The notes under the pieces: generated by a model
What the model was told of the DNA's origin: nothing
Databases searched by the model: none
What the model saw: only the letters and a program-made list of their open reading frames with translations
DNA from: Parafrankia discariae
GTDB taxonomy: Bacteria; Actinomycetota; Actinomycetes; Frankiales; Frankiaceae
Direction of reading: 5' to 3'
DNA: 64,000 nucleotides
Assembly (NCBI RefSeq): GCF_000373365.1
Contig: NZ_KB891274.1
Span: forward strand, 51,560 to 115,559
Shown: positions 13,821 through 22,502 of the stretch, piece by piece
Layout of the letters: every line of letters starts with the position of its first letter
Numbering within the stretch: position 1 is the first letter of the stretch
Translations under genes and position numbers: made by a program

Positions 13821-16663
13821 GCCGCCCCACCGGTGAGTCCGGCCTGCCGGCGGACGCCGCTGGGACGCGGCGCGGCGGGCGGGTCAGTTTCGTCGGCGCC
13901 GGGCCGGGGGCCGCCGATCTGATCACCGTGCGTGGCGCGGCGGTCCTCGCCGCCGCCGATGTGGTGATCTGGGCGTCGTCGCTGGTGCACCCCGCGATCC
14001 TCGACCATGCCCGGGCGGGCGCCGAGGTGATCGACTCCGCGGCGTTGCCGTTGGAGGGTGTCGAGGCGGTCTACCGCCGTGCCGCCGGGCAGGGTCTGCA
14101 CGTCGCCCGGGTCCATTCGGGGGATCCGGCGCTGTGGGGGGCGGTGCAGGAGCAGCTGGAGATCTGCGACCGGCTCGGTCTGGACAGCGACATCGTGCCC
14201 GGGGTGAGCAGCTTCACCGCGCTCGCGGCGGCGTTGCGCCGGGAGCTGACCGTCCCCGAGGTCGCCCAGTCGGTGATCCTGACCCGGCTCGGGGGTGGGA
14301 AGACCCCGATGCCGCCCGGGGAGGAGGTCCGCGACCTGGCCCGGCACGGCACGACGATGGCGCTGTTCCTGTCCGCGGCCCGGTCCGGGCAGCTGCGGGA
14401 GGAGCTGCTCGCCGGCGGCTACCCGCCGGACACGCCGTGCGTCGTCGCCTACCAGGTGAGCTGGCCCGACGAGCTGATCGTGCGGTGCACCCTGGACACG
14501 CTCGCCGACACGGTCAAGGCGCACCGGTTGTGGAAGCACACCCTGGTCCTCGTCGGCCCGGCGCTGGTGGCCGAGGGGCGCCGCTCCCACCTGTACCACC
14601 CGGGGCATTTCCACACCTACCGGCGGGCGCGGTCCGGGGCGCGCACGGTCCTGCGTGACGCCGACCGGGCGCTGGCCGCCGCCGGTGCCACCCAGCTTCC
14701 TCCCGGCCCGGTCTCCCCCGAACCGGTGGAAGGGCCGGCGGGTGCGGTGGTGGGTGTGGATGACGCGGCGGTGGGCGGCGGGCTGCCGGGTGTGGTCGCG
14801 CTGGTGGCGGTGACCGCCGCCGGGCGGGCCGCGGCCGGGGAACTCACCCGCCGCTGGCCGGCCGCCCGGCTTTACCCGGGCCGGGCGCGCGACGCGATCA
14901 GCGCCGCGCTCGCGGACGGCGTCGGGGGCGTCGTGTGTTTCCTGGCGACCGGGGCGACGGTGCGCCTCCTCGACGGGTTGCTGCAAGGCAAGGACCTCGA
15001 CCCGGGTGTGGTGTGTGTGGATGAGGCGCGCCGGTTCGCGGTCGCGTTGTGCGGCGGGCACGCCGGTGGCGCGAACCGGCTCGCCGAACGGGTCGCCGAC
15101 GCGCTCGGCGCCACCCCGGTGATCACGACGGCCAGTGACGCCACCGGGGTGAGCGCGTTGGACGGGTTCGGCGCGGAGCTCGGGTTCACCGTCGAACCGG
15201 GTTCGGAGCTGGCCGCCGTCGGCACGGCGGTGCTGTCGGGGGATCCGGTCGCCCTGTACGCCGACGCGGTGTGGCCGCTGCCCCCGCTACCCCCGTCCGT
15301 GACCAGCGTCGTCACCGGCGACGGCGACGCTGGCGCTCGTGGTGGGGGTGCGGCGGTGGGCGGGGCGGTGGCGTCGATTCATGTCACCGACCGGCTGCTG
15401 GGCGCGGCGCCGGCCGGGGCCGGCCCGCGGGTGCTCTACCGGCCCCCGAGCCTGGTCGTCGGGGTCGGCGCGAGCCGCGGCGCGCCCGCCGACGAGATCG
15501 ACGCGCTCATCGACACCGCGCTGGCCGGTGCCGGGCTGTCCCCGCTGGCGGTGAGCCATCTGGCGTCGGTGACCGTGAAAGCCGACGAGGTGGGGCTGCT
15601 GGAGGTGTCCCGGCGCCGCGGCTGGCCGCTGGTGGTGCACCCCCCGCAGGTCCTGGCCGCGGTTGCCGTGCCGCATCCCTCGGAGGTGGTACGTGCCGCG
15701 GTCGGCACGCCGAGTGTCGCCGAGGCGGCCAGTCTCCTACCGGTCCCTCCCGGCACACCCGCGACGGGCGGTGTCACTGAGGGTGTGGCAGCGGGTGCGA
15801 CGGGCGGTGTGCCGGCGGTGACGGCGCGGCTGGTCGTCGCCAAGCAGGTCAGCGCGCACGCGACCGTCGCCGTGGCCCGGCATCGGCCCCGCGGCCGGCT
15901 CGCCGTCGTCGGGCTCGGCCCGGGGGACCGTCGGCTGCTCACCCCCGCCGCCCGCGCCGAACTGGCCCGCGCCCGGATCGTCGTCGGGTTGGACCAGTAC
16001 GTGCGGTCCGTCGCCGATCTGCTGCCGGCGGGGGCCGTCATGCTCGACAGCGGTCTCGGGGACGAGCAGGCCCGCGCCGAGACCGCGGTCGCGCACGCCC
16101 GCGCCGGGCATGCCGTCGCGCTGCTCGGCAGCGGCGACGCCGGGGTGTACGCGATGGGCAGCCCCGCCCTCGACCTGGCCGACGGGTCGTTCGACGTGGT
16201 CGCCGTGCCGGGGGTGACCGCGGCGCTCGCCGCCGCCGCGCTGCTCGGCGCCCCCCTCGGGCATGACCACGCGCTGATCAGCCTGTCGGATCTGCACACC
16301 CCGTGGGAGCGGATCGCCGGCCGGGTCCGCGCGGTCGCCGAAGCCGACCTGGTGGTCGCGTTCTACAACCCGCGCAGCCGCACCCGACGTCATCAGCTTC
16401 CCGACGCCCTCGACGTGCTCGCCGAACACCGCCCGGCCGGCACCCCGGTGGGGATCGTCACCGACGCGTTCCGGGCCGGGCAGCGGATCACCGTCACCAC
16501 CCTCGGTGCCCTCACCGACCGCACCGCCGGTCCGGGCGGTGCGGATGAGCGGGATCGGCTGCTGGACCTGGTCGGGATGACGACCACGGTCGTCGTCGGT
16601 TCGACCCAGACCCGGCTGCGTGCCGGCCTGGTCGTCACCCCACGGGACTACACATGGCGCTGA
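13817..16663 (+). CDS. cobM-cbiG-cobJ: CobM-CbiG-CobJ triple fusion (corrin ring contraction enzymes)
   Basis: One 948-residue frame carries three activities. Residues about 20-280 are precorrin-4 C11-methyltransferase (VSFVGAGPGAADLITVRG, RVHSGDPALWGAVQEQ, VPGVSSFTALAAAL). About 310-650 are CbiG, cobalt-precorrin-5A hydrolase (FLATGATVRLL, CGGHAGGANRLAERVADALG, then a C-terminal VGVGASRGAPADEI domain). About 693-948 are precorrin-3B C17-methyltransferase (VVGLGPGDRRLLTPAA, GSGDAGVYAMGSPAL, FYNPRSRTR). CbiG-CobJ fusions are known in actinobacteria; the added CobM is less usual. Pro/Gly-rich linkers join the domains. The start overlaps cobI (ATGA). Confidence 0.92.
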   Translation: MSRPTGESGLPADAAGTRRGGRVSFVGAGPGAADLITVRGAAVLAAADVVIWASSLVHPAILDHARAGAEVIDSAALPLEGVEAVYRRAAGQGLHVARVHSGDPALWGAVQEQLEICDRLGLDSDIVPGVSSFTALAAALRRELTVPEVAQSVILTRLGGGKTPMPPGEEVRDLARHGTTMALFLSAARSGQLREELLAGGYPPDTPCVVAYQVSWPDELIVRCTLDTLADTVKAHRLWKHTLVLVGPALVAEGRRSHLYHPGHFHTYRRARSGARTVLRDADRALAAAGATQLPPGPVSPEPVEGPAGAVVGVDDAAVGGGLPGVVALVAVTAAGRAAAGELTRRWPAARLYPGRARDAISAALADGVGGVVCFLATGATVRLLDGLLQGKDLDPGVVCVDEARRFAVALCGGHAGGANRLAERVADALGATPVITTASDATGVSALDGFGAELGFTVEPGSELAAVGTAVLSGDPVALYADAVWPLPPLPPSVTSVVTGDGDAGARGGGAAVGGAVASIHVTDRLLGAAPAGAGPRVLYRPPSLVVGVGASRGAPADEIDALIDTALAGAGLSPLAVSHLASVTVKADEVGLLEVSRRRGWPLVVHPPQVLAAVAVPHPSEVVRAAVGTPSVAEAASLLPVPPGTPATGGVTEGVAAGATGGVPAVTARLVVAKQVSAHATVAVARHRPRGRLAVVGLGPGDRRLLTPAARAELARARIVVGLDQYVRSVADLLPAGAVMLDSGLGDEQARAETAVAHARAGHAVALLGSGDAGVYAMGSPALDLADGSFDVVAVPGVTAALAAAALLGAPLGHDHALISLSDLHTPWERIAGRVRAVAEADLVVAFYNPRSRTRRHQLPDALDVLAEHRPAGTPVGIVTDAFRAGQRITVTTLGALTDRTAGPGGADERDRLLDLVGMTTTVVVGSTQTRLRAGLVVTPRDYTWR

Positions 16664-16715
16664 CCGCCCGCCGCCGGGCCCGTTCCGGCCGACCCGCCGC
16701 AGGAGGAGCGTCCCT

Positions 16716-17747
16716 GTGAACACCACCCCACCGCCCCCCGGCACCGTCCCCGCCGTTCCCACCGCCGCTGTGGTTCCCGCTCCGGCGGGTGCGGGCGGGT
16801 CCACCGGGCCGGCGCTGCTGATCGTCGGGCATGGCACCCGGGATGAGGCCGGCGCCGAGCAGTTCCGCCGGTTCGTCGACCGGGTCCGCCGCCGCGCCGG
16901 TGGGGTGGCGGTGGACGGCGGGTTCATCGAGCTGTCCGCGCCGCCGGTCGCCGACGCGGTCCGCCGGCTCGTCGACGCCGGGCACCACCGGCTCGGGGTC
17001 GTCCCGCTCACCCTGGTCGCCGCCGGGCACGCCAAGGGTGACATTCCCGGGTCGATGGCCCGGGAACGGGAACGGCACCCGGGGTTGCGGTACGCCTACG
17101 GCCGTCCCCTCGGTCCGCATCCGACGATCCTGCGGCTGCTCGCCGACCGGGTCGACGCCCTGTGCCCGGCGGGGCAGCGCGAACGGACCATGGTGTTGCT
17201 GGTCGGGCGGGGTTCGACCGATCCGGATGCCAACGCCGAGGTGTTCAAGGTGGCCCGGCTGCTGTGGGAGGGCCGCGGGTACGCCGGGGTGGAGGTGGCG
17301 TTCATCAGCCTGGCCGAACCGTCGGTGCCGGCCGGGTTGGAGCGGATCGTCCGGCTCGGTGGGCGGCGGATCGTCGTCGTGCCGTACTTCCTGTTCACCG
17401 GGGTGCTGCCGCGGCGCACCGTCGAGCAGGCGACCGGGTGGGCGGCGGGGCGCGCGGAGGTGGAGCTGGCCTGCGCGGGTCTGCTCGGTGACCCCGACCC
17501 GAACACCGGCACCGGCGGGCAGGGTGGCGGCGGTGGGCTGGTCGAGCTGGTGGTGGAGCGGTATCGGGAGGCGCTCGGTGGGGACATTCGGATGAACTGT
17601 GACACCTGCCTGTACCGGATCGCGTTGCCGGGGCACGCGCATCGGGTCGGGCAGGCGCAGACCCCGCACGACCATCCCGACGACCCGTCGCATTCCCACG
17701 GGCCCGGTCATGGTCACGGGCCGCACGCCGCGCACCCGGTGGGGTGA
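16716..17747 (+). CDS. cbiX: Sirohydrochlorin cobaltochelatase CbiX, long form
   Basis: A 343-residue type II chelatase with two repeats. The first has the catalytic His in LIVGHGTRDEAG near residue 39; the second has VGRGSTDPDAN. The C-terminus shows an MxCxxC motif (MNCDTC, about 293-298), which in the Bacillus megaterium enzyme binds an Fe-S centre, and a His-rich tail (HSHGPGHGHGPH) suited to metal storage. It inserts cobalt into sirohydrochlorin. GTG at 16716 follows AGGAGGAG with a 7-base spacer. It is the last gene of the operon. Its presence beside an I-D chelatase mixes early and late cobalt insertion. Confidence 0.93.
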   Translation: MNTTPPPPGTVPAVPTAAVVPAPAGAGGSTGPALLIVGHGTRDEAGAEQFRRFVDRVRRRAGGVAVDGGFIELSAPPVADAVRRLVDAGHHRLGVVPLTLVAAGHAKGDIPGSMARERERHPGLRYAYGRPLGPHPTILRLLADRVDALCPAGQRERTMVLLVGRGSTDPDANAEVFKVARLLWEGRGYAGVEVAFISLAEPSVPAGLERIVRLGGRRIVVVPYFLFTGVLPRRTVEQATGWAAGRAEVELACAGLLGDPDPNTGTGGQGGGGGLVELVVERYREALGGDIRMNCDTCLYRIALPGHAHRVGQAQTPHDHPDDPSHSHGPGHGHGPHAAHPVG

Positions 17748-17813
17748 GCGGGGCGGGTCAGCCGCCGGCCGTGACCGGGGACGCGGCGATCAGGCGGAGG
17801 ATCCGCACCGCCC

Positions 17814-17867
17814 CGGAACACCGGTGTTGCGGGGCGGTGGTGTTCCGAACCACCCCCGCCCGGGGGT
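17814..17867. terminator. Tandem hairpins after the cobalamin operon
   Basis: CGGAACACC (17814-17822) pairs with GGTGTTCCG (17839-17847), and ACCCCCG (17852-17858) with CGGGGGT (17861-17867). They begin 67 bases past the cbiX stop. No long T tract follows. They are probably the end of the operon. Confidence 0.55.
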
Positions 17868-18286
17868 TGCGCCGGGGTGCGCGCGCCGAACGGGGGGAAG
17901 GGGCCCGCCGAGCAGGACCGTAACACGCCACAATCCCGCCGAAACCTGTACTCCACCGGTGGATGTGGACAACAATCGACGCACAGACAGGCCGATCCTG
18001 GCACCAGCGGCGCGATGGTGACAGGCCAACGCGACATCACACATCCGCCCCCCACCGTGAGCCTGAACACGGTAGCGTGCGCTCCGTCACCGATCCGACC
18101 GGGCCGGTGACGCACAGCGCCGGCCAGGCGGGTCGCCCCTCGGGGTGGCCAGCACGGCGGTCGGAGCCGCGCCACGGACCGTACGTACCGACACCCCGCG
18201 CGTCACCGACGCGGCCCGCGGGGGCGGGGCGGGCCGTGACGGTGCACCACCGGTACTCCGGCGCAGCCCGGGGGGAGGGATGTGGG
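17868..18286. other. Intergenic region with a 12-bp palindrome and DnaA-box-like site
   Basis: No gene is seen. The region holds the perfect palindrome TCCACCGGTGGA (17952-17963) and, directly after it, TTGTCCACA on the minus strand (17964-17972), which equals the DnaA box consensus of Streptomyces. It is less G+C-rich than its surroundings and begins the zone where strand composition changes. It must also contain the promoter of the gene at 18287. Confidence 0.45.
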
Positions 18287-19246
18287 ATGAGCCGAGTCGA
18301 GCTACCCGACTCCACCCGTCCCGAACGGCTCGGTCTACCCGCCGCCGCCCGCGCCGCCGCCATGCTCTCCCGGGAGATCGCCTACGCCGACCCGGACCCG
18401 CTGACCATGGCCGAGCTCGACGACCGGCTGCACCGCTTCGCCACCACCCTTCTCACCACCCCGCACACCGCGCTGCTACGCCCGGTGATCGCCGACTGGC
18501 GTCGGGTGCAGGCCGCGTTGGGACGCCGGCTGTCCCCCGCCACCCACCGGGAACTCACCGCGGTCGCCGGGTTCCTGTCGTTCTACCTGGGGGTGCTCGC
18601 CGTCGAGGCCGGCGACGACCCGTCCGCCCGCCGGTTCGCGACCCTCACCGACCAGTTCGCCACCCAGCTCGACGACCCGCTGCTCACCGGCACCGCCGCC
18701 ACCCTGGACTCGCTCGTCGCCTTCGTCACCGGCCGCTACGACGCGGCCCGCGGCGCGGCCCGGCGCGCCGCGGCCGCCGGCCATCCCTACCTGCACGGCT
18801 GGGCGGCCACGTTCGAGGCGGGTGCGGCGGCGACCCTCGGGGACAACGACGGGGCGCTGGCCGCGCTGACCCGGCTGTCCGAGACACCCTGCGTGCAGGG
18901 GCTGCGCCACCCGGGCTGGCCGGCGTTCGACGAGGTCCGGGAGGCCTGCGTCGTCGCGGACGTCGTCAGCCGCATGGGCGGTGAGGGCGCGGCCAGCCTG
19001 AGCCGGGTCGCGGTCGACCTGACCAGCTCGGGCACCCTGGAACGGGGCTGGGCGCTGGCCGCGCTCGCCGGGGCGCTGGCCCCCGACGATCCACCGGCGG
19101 CCAGCCGACTACTCGGGGAGATCGTCGGGATCCTCGACGTGCACCCGTCCCGGCTGCTGTCCAGCCGGGTCAACGACCTGGTGCGCACCGCCGGGTATCC
19201 GCGGCCGCTGGCCCCCCAGCCCGGGCAGGCCGGCACCACCGCCTGA
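18287..19246 (+). CDS. Hypothetical alpha-helical (TPR-like) protein
   Basis: A 319-residue protein composed almost entirely of predicted amphipathic helices (for example ATLDSLVAFVTGRYDAARGAA, ATFEAGAAATLGDNDGALAAL). It resembles the tetratricopeptide-like C-terminal half of actinomycete XRE-type regulators but has no DNA-binding domain. No signal peptide or membrane segment is seen. ATG at 18287 has GGGGGAGGGA six bases upstream. It lies alone between two intergenic regions with DnaA-box-like sites. The function is not known. Confidence 0.75.
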   Translation: MSRVELPDSTRPERLGLPAAARAAAMLSREIAYADPDPLTMAELDDRLHRFATTLLTTPHTALLRPVIADWRRVQAALGRRLSPATHRELTAVAGFLSFYLGVLAVEAGDDPSARRFATLTDQFATQLDDPLLTGTAATLDSLVAFVTGRYDAARGAARRAAAAGHPYLHGWAATFEAGAAATLGDNDGALAALTRLSETPCVQGLRHPGWPAFDEVREACVVADVVSRMGGEGAASLSRVAVDLTSSGTLERGWALAALAGALAPDDPPAASRLLGEIVGILDVHPSRLLSSRVNDLVRTAGYPRPLAPQPGQAGTTA

Positions 19247-19255
19247 ACCGCCCGC

Positions 19256-19594
19256 TCAGGCGGACAGGCGGGTCGCGGGTGGGTCCGCGCGGTGGGCGGC
19301 GAGCCGGTCCCGGCGCCGCGCCAGCAGCCGGTCGGCGAGCGCGTCGGCGCGTTCGATGTCGTCCAACGTGGCCCGGGTGCGTTCCTCGACCTCGAGGATC
19401 GCGGCGAGCAGTTCCGCGGACAGCCGGGTGCGGGCCGCGACCCGGGCCACGCTCGGTGGCAGCGCCCCCGCGCCCCACACCGACGCGGGGCCGGGGGTCG
19501 GGTTGGCGCGCCGCCGCGCCGGGTCGGGGGTGCGGCGGGTGGGCCCGGCGGTGGGCGGCGGGCCGGGACGGTGGGAACGGGGCAGCAGAGCCAT
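19256..19594 (-). CDS. Small basic hypothetical protein
   Basis: A 112-residue frame, convergent with the TPR-like gene (9 bp between stops). The first 45 residues are Pro/Arg-rich and disordered in appearance; the rest is a charged helix (LSAELLAAILEVEERTRATL and onward) that could form a coiled coil. ATG at 19594 is preceded by GGAG at a short 4-base spacing. Codon use favours C-ending codons, as in the left third of the window. No family was recognised; a CRP/GlxR-like site lies about 150 bp upstream. Confidence 0.5.
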   Translation of the reverse strand: MALLPRSHRPGPPPTAGPTRRTPDPARRRANPTPGPASVWGAGALPPSVARVAARTRLSAELLAAILEVEERTRATLDDIERADALADRLLARRRDRLAAHRADPPATRLSA

Positions 19595-19720
19595 GTCTCC
19601 AGTGATACCGGGTGCCCCCGGTCAGGCAACGTCTTGACTTCACCGCCCCGACCGGGGCGGCCCGCCCCCCACAGGTCATCCCCAGGTCCACCCCCACTAC
19701 CCACCGGGTCATGAACAGGG

Positions 19721-19761
19721 TTATCCACACAACGATCATCATGTGAGGAAGTTCACATGAT
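19721..19761. promoter_or_regulatory. DnaA box and CRP/GlxR-like site
   Basis: TTATCCACA (19721-19729) is the exact E. coli DnaA box. It is followed by TGTGAGGAAGTTCACA (19742-19757), which fits the CRP/GlxR consensus TGTGAN6TCACA and lies within a longer 9-bp inverted repeat (19738-19746 with 19753-19761). The stretch is AT-richer than its surroundings. The only gene reading away from it is the small one starting at 19594. Confidence 0.55.
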
Positions 19762-19775
19762 GGGGGGTGGGTGGG

Positions 19776-20753
19776 TCAGCGGTCCCAGGGAGACCGCGAC
19801 CGGACCGGGGCCGGCGGTTCGGTCGCCTCCCAGATCCGCCGCCACCGGGACGGCCCACCCGCCCCGGCCGGGGCCCGCCGGACCGCCCCGGCACCGGCCC
19901 CCGGGGTCGGTGCCGGGGTGCCGGGGGTCGGGGAACGCAGCGACGCCCACCAGCTCGTCGTGTCCTCCACCCCGAGCCGGGTCACCTCCGCCGCCAGCCG
20001 CCCGGTGAACGCCCGCACATCCTCCCCGTCACCGGGACGCAACGGAGCACCGAACCGCACCGACACCCGCGGTCGGCCCGGCACCGGCCACCCGCGGCCC
20101 CGCGGCATCGCCGCGTACGCGCCCCGCAACGCCGCCGGGACCACCGCCACCCCGGCTGTCATCGCCAGATAGCCCGCCCCGAGCCGGAACCGGCCCTGCG
20201 ACCCGTCCACCGACCGGGTGCCCTCGGGGAACACCACCAGGTTCCACCCGTCGCGCAGCAACTCCACCGGCGTCGCCGACGGCGCCCCACCGCGGCGTTC
20301 GATCGGTACCGTCCCGAACGCCAACGCCGAGGACAGGCCCCGCCAGGTGCTGTCGAAGAAGTAGTCCGCCGCCGCCGTCACCGCCGTGCGGTCCCGCACC
20401 GGCCGCGGCAACGCGCACAGCAGCATCGGCGCGTCGAGATGACTGGAATGGTTCGACACGACGATCACCGGCTCGCCGCCGAGGGAGTCGAACACCTCCG
20501 CCCCGGCGACCGTCGGGGTCAACGCCGCGTGCAGCAGCGGGTTCATCGCCGCTTCCAGGAACACCGTGCGCGCCGCCCGCGCCGGCGCGCCCCGCGCCCA
20601 TGCCGTCGGGAACTCCCGGGCGCTCACCGGCGCCCGGTGCGCCTGCGCGGAGGCGGGGACCAGCGACCGGCCCCCCCAGCGGAATCCGTTCACCAGCTCC
20701 CGCACGCCCACCCCCGGCCGCGGCGGGCCACCGAACGCACCCGGCCGGCTCAT
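19776..20753 (-). CDS. PlsC-type lysophospholipid/1-acylglycerol-3-phosphate acyltransferase
   Basis: A 325-residue acyltransferase. The HX4D motif is NHSSHLD, the substrate-binding motif is FPEGTRS, and a further block is VPIERRGG, all as in PlsC (LPLAT) proteins, which move a fatty acyl group onto a glycerol-lipid hydroxyl at the membrane. The last 50 residues are a Pro/Ala-rich tail. It is the last gene of the four-gene lipid-type operon, its ATG overlapping the LarA-like stop by 4 bp (ATGA). Its acceptor may therefore be a product of the reductase-alcohol dehydrogenase pair rather than an ordinary phospholipid precursor; that is an inference. Confidence 0.88.
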   Translation of the reverse strand: MSRPGAFGGPPRPGVGVRELVNGFRWGGRSLVPASAQAHRAPVSAREFPTAWARGAPARAARTVFLEAAMNPLLHAALTPTVAGAEVFDSLGGEPVIVVSNHSSHLDAPMLLCALPRPVRDRTAVTAAADYFFDSTWRGLSSALAFGTVPIERRGGAPSATPVELLRDGWNLVVFPEGTRSVDGSQGRFRLGAGYLAMTAGVAVVPAALRGAYAAMPRGRGWPVPGRPRVSVRFGAPLRPGDGEDVRAFTGRLAAEVTRLGVEDTTSWWASLRSPTPGTPAPTPGAGAGAVRRAPAGAGGPSRWRRIWEATEPPAPVRSRSPWDR

Positions 20754-22330
20754 CGCACGTCCGCGATCGCGTGCGGCGGGGAATGCAGATAGGTGATCGA
20801 CGGGTCACGGCCCACCGTCCCCGACACCATCTCCAACGCGTCGGCGAACGTCGACGCCGACCGGAACCCCATCCGCGCGCACGCCGCCCGATCCCCCCCG
20901 ACCCACACCACATCCCCCAGATGATCCATGCCGTGCGCCGCCCAGTACCACATGTAGAACGGGTGGACGCCGTGGTAGGCGTGCGACGTCCGGTACAGGT
21001 GCACATACCACGGGTCGGTCGCGTACTGCTTCTCGAACTTCGCCTCGATCGTCGCCGGGTCCGTCGACTCGGCGAGCACCTCGGAGAAGAAGTCCACATA
21101 CGACGGATGGTGCAACTGGGAGAACTCCGGGGTCACCGGATGGTAAAGAATCATCGCACCCTGGTGGCGGACCAGCGGCCGCCCCCGGTACATGTTGAAG
21201 AAATACCCCAGCCCCATGCAGGTCGCCAGGATCGGGTTCATCACCGAGTTCACGTTGTACGGGCCGACATAGGGCAGGCCCACCACCAGCACGTCGGACT
21301 GCCCGTCGACCTCGACGAGCTGCTGACGGTGCACACTGGCGATCGTCTGCTCGTGGGTGGCCTCGGTCTCCCCGGCGAACACCCCGGTCACCTGATAGTC
21401 CGCGAGCAGATCATGGAAGATCTTCCGCCGCGGCCGGGTCGGCATCGCCGCCAACCCCCGGCTCATCCCGTAGGCCATCGCCTGGTCCTTCACCGACCAC
21501 TCCCACTCGCGGCGGGTCAGGAAGCTGTACCGGTCGGGGAAACAGGCGTTGTTCAACGTCGTCTCCACGTGGAAGATCTTCAGATGGTCGGCGAGGAACC
21601 GGCCCATCCGCCACGCCGACGAATGCATCTCCGACCGGGTGTGGTCCATGAACGACCGCGACCGCAGCATCGTGTGCGAGTTGTGATGATGGCGCAGGCT
21701 GTTGTACGACGCCAACCCGATCGGCACCGACTTGTGCCCGCCGTCCATCGCGACCAGGTTCACGTTCACATAGACCAGCAGGTCACTCTCCGCCGCCCGC
21801 CGGTTGATCTCCACGTCCTCGCCGTGGTCGGTCACCCCGATATGCGTCAGATTGTCCTTGTCTTCGGCGTCGTGGTTGTACAGATTGTCCGGCCAGAACG
21901 ACCGGAACACCCGCTCCCCGACGATGTGCTCGATCTCCGCCGCCGTCATCCGCCGGTGCAACGCGTTCGCCGCGATCAGCACCACGTCGTCCACACCCGC
22001 CGCCGCCGCCAACGTCAGCACCTGTTCGATGATCCGCTGCCGCACATCCGGACGGCGCATCCGCGGCAACGGGATCGACAGATCGTCAAACGCGATCGTC
22101 AACCGCATCCCCGGCCGCAACAGCACCCGCAACGGCTCACAGTTGAACGGATGCTCCAACGCCGCGGCGATCGCCGCGTCCACATCCGCCACCCCCGGAA
22201 GCGACTCCGGCGGATACACCACCCGGGTACCCAGGGGGAACCGCTCAAGCGTCAGCCCCTCACCCTGGTGCACCAGCAGCGGAGGTGTGCGCTCGTCGAC
22301 CTCGAGCACGAACCCCGGTCTCACCTGCAC
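20750..22330 (-). CDS. LarA-like (DUF2088) nickel-pincer-type enzyme
   Basis: A 526-residue protein with the order of motifs seen in lactate racemase LarA: FDDLSIPLP (in place of the D-x-TR-x-P region), ALHRRMTAAEI, NHDAEDKD, and GGHKSVPIGLAS, where the Lys corresponds to the residue that covalently holds the nickel-pincer nucleotide in LarA. It is about 100 residues longer than LarA, with a C-terminal region rich in Trp, Tyr and His. Whether it racemises or oxidises an alcohol is unknown. The cofactor-making LarB, LarC and LarE are not in the window. Its placement between an alcohol dehydrogenase and an acyltransferase points to a hydroxy-lipid substrate. Confidence 0.82.
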   Translation of the reverse strand: MQVRPGFVLEVDERTPPLLVHQGEGLTLERFPLGTRVVYPPESLPGVADVDAAIAAALEHPFNCEPLRVLLRPGMRLTIAFDDLSIPLPRMRRPDVRQRIIEQVLTLAAAAGVDDVVLIAANALHRRMTAAEIEHIVGERVFRSFWPDNLYNHDAEDKDNLTHIGVTDHGEDVEINRRAAESDLLVYVNVNLVAMDGGHKSVPIGLASYNSLRHHHNSHTMLRSRSFMDHTRSEMHSSAWRMGRFLADHLKIFHVETTLNNACFPDRYSFLTRREWEWSVKDQAMAYGMSRGLAAMPTRPRRKIFHDLLADYQVTGVFAGETEATHEQTIASVHRQQLVEVDGQSDVLVVGLPYVGPYNVNSVMNPILATCMGLGYFFNMYRGRPLVRHQGAMILYHPVTPEFSQLHHPSYVDFFSEVLAESTDPATIEAKFEKQYATDPWYVHLYRTSHAYHGVHPFYMWYWAAHGMDHLGDVVWVGGDRAACARMGFRSASTFADALEMVSGTVGRDPSITYLHSPPHAIADVR

Positions 22331-22502
22331 GTTCCCCTCATCCGTGTGCCACCCCGGCCGGCCCCGGCGCCCCCACGCCCGCCCGCCCCGCGGCGAGGAC
22401 CGCCGCGCGGGGAGACAATCCCATATACCCCGACCGTGCCACTGCCACTACCACCGGCGCCCCCACGCCCACCGGGCCTCTCGGGCGCGGCGCACGGCCC
22501 CC

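Noticed and set aside
17748..18286. Possible replication origin suggested by a DnaA box
   Set aside because: Only single boxes are present, there is no dnaA or dnaN, the strand bias changes in the direction expected of a terminus, and a dif-like site lies 20 kb away.
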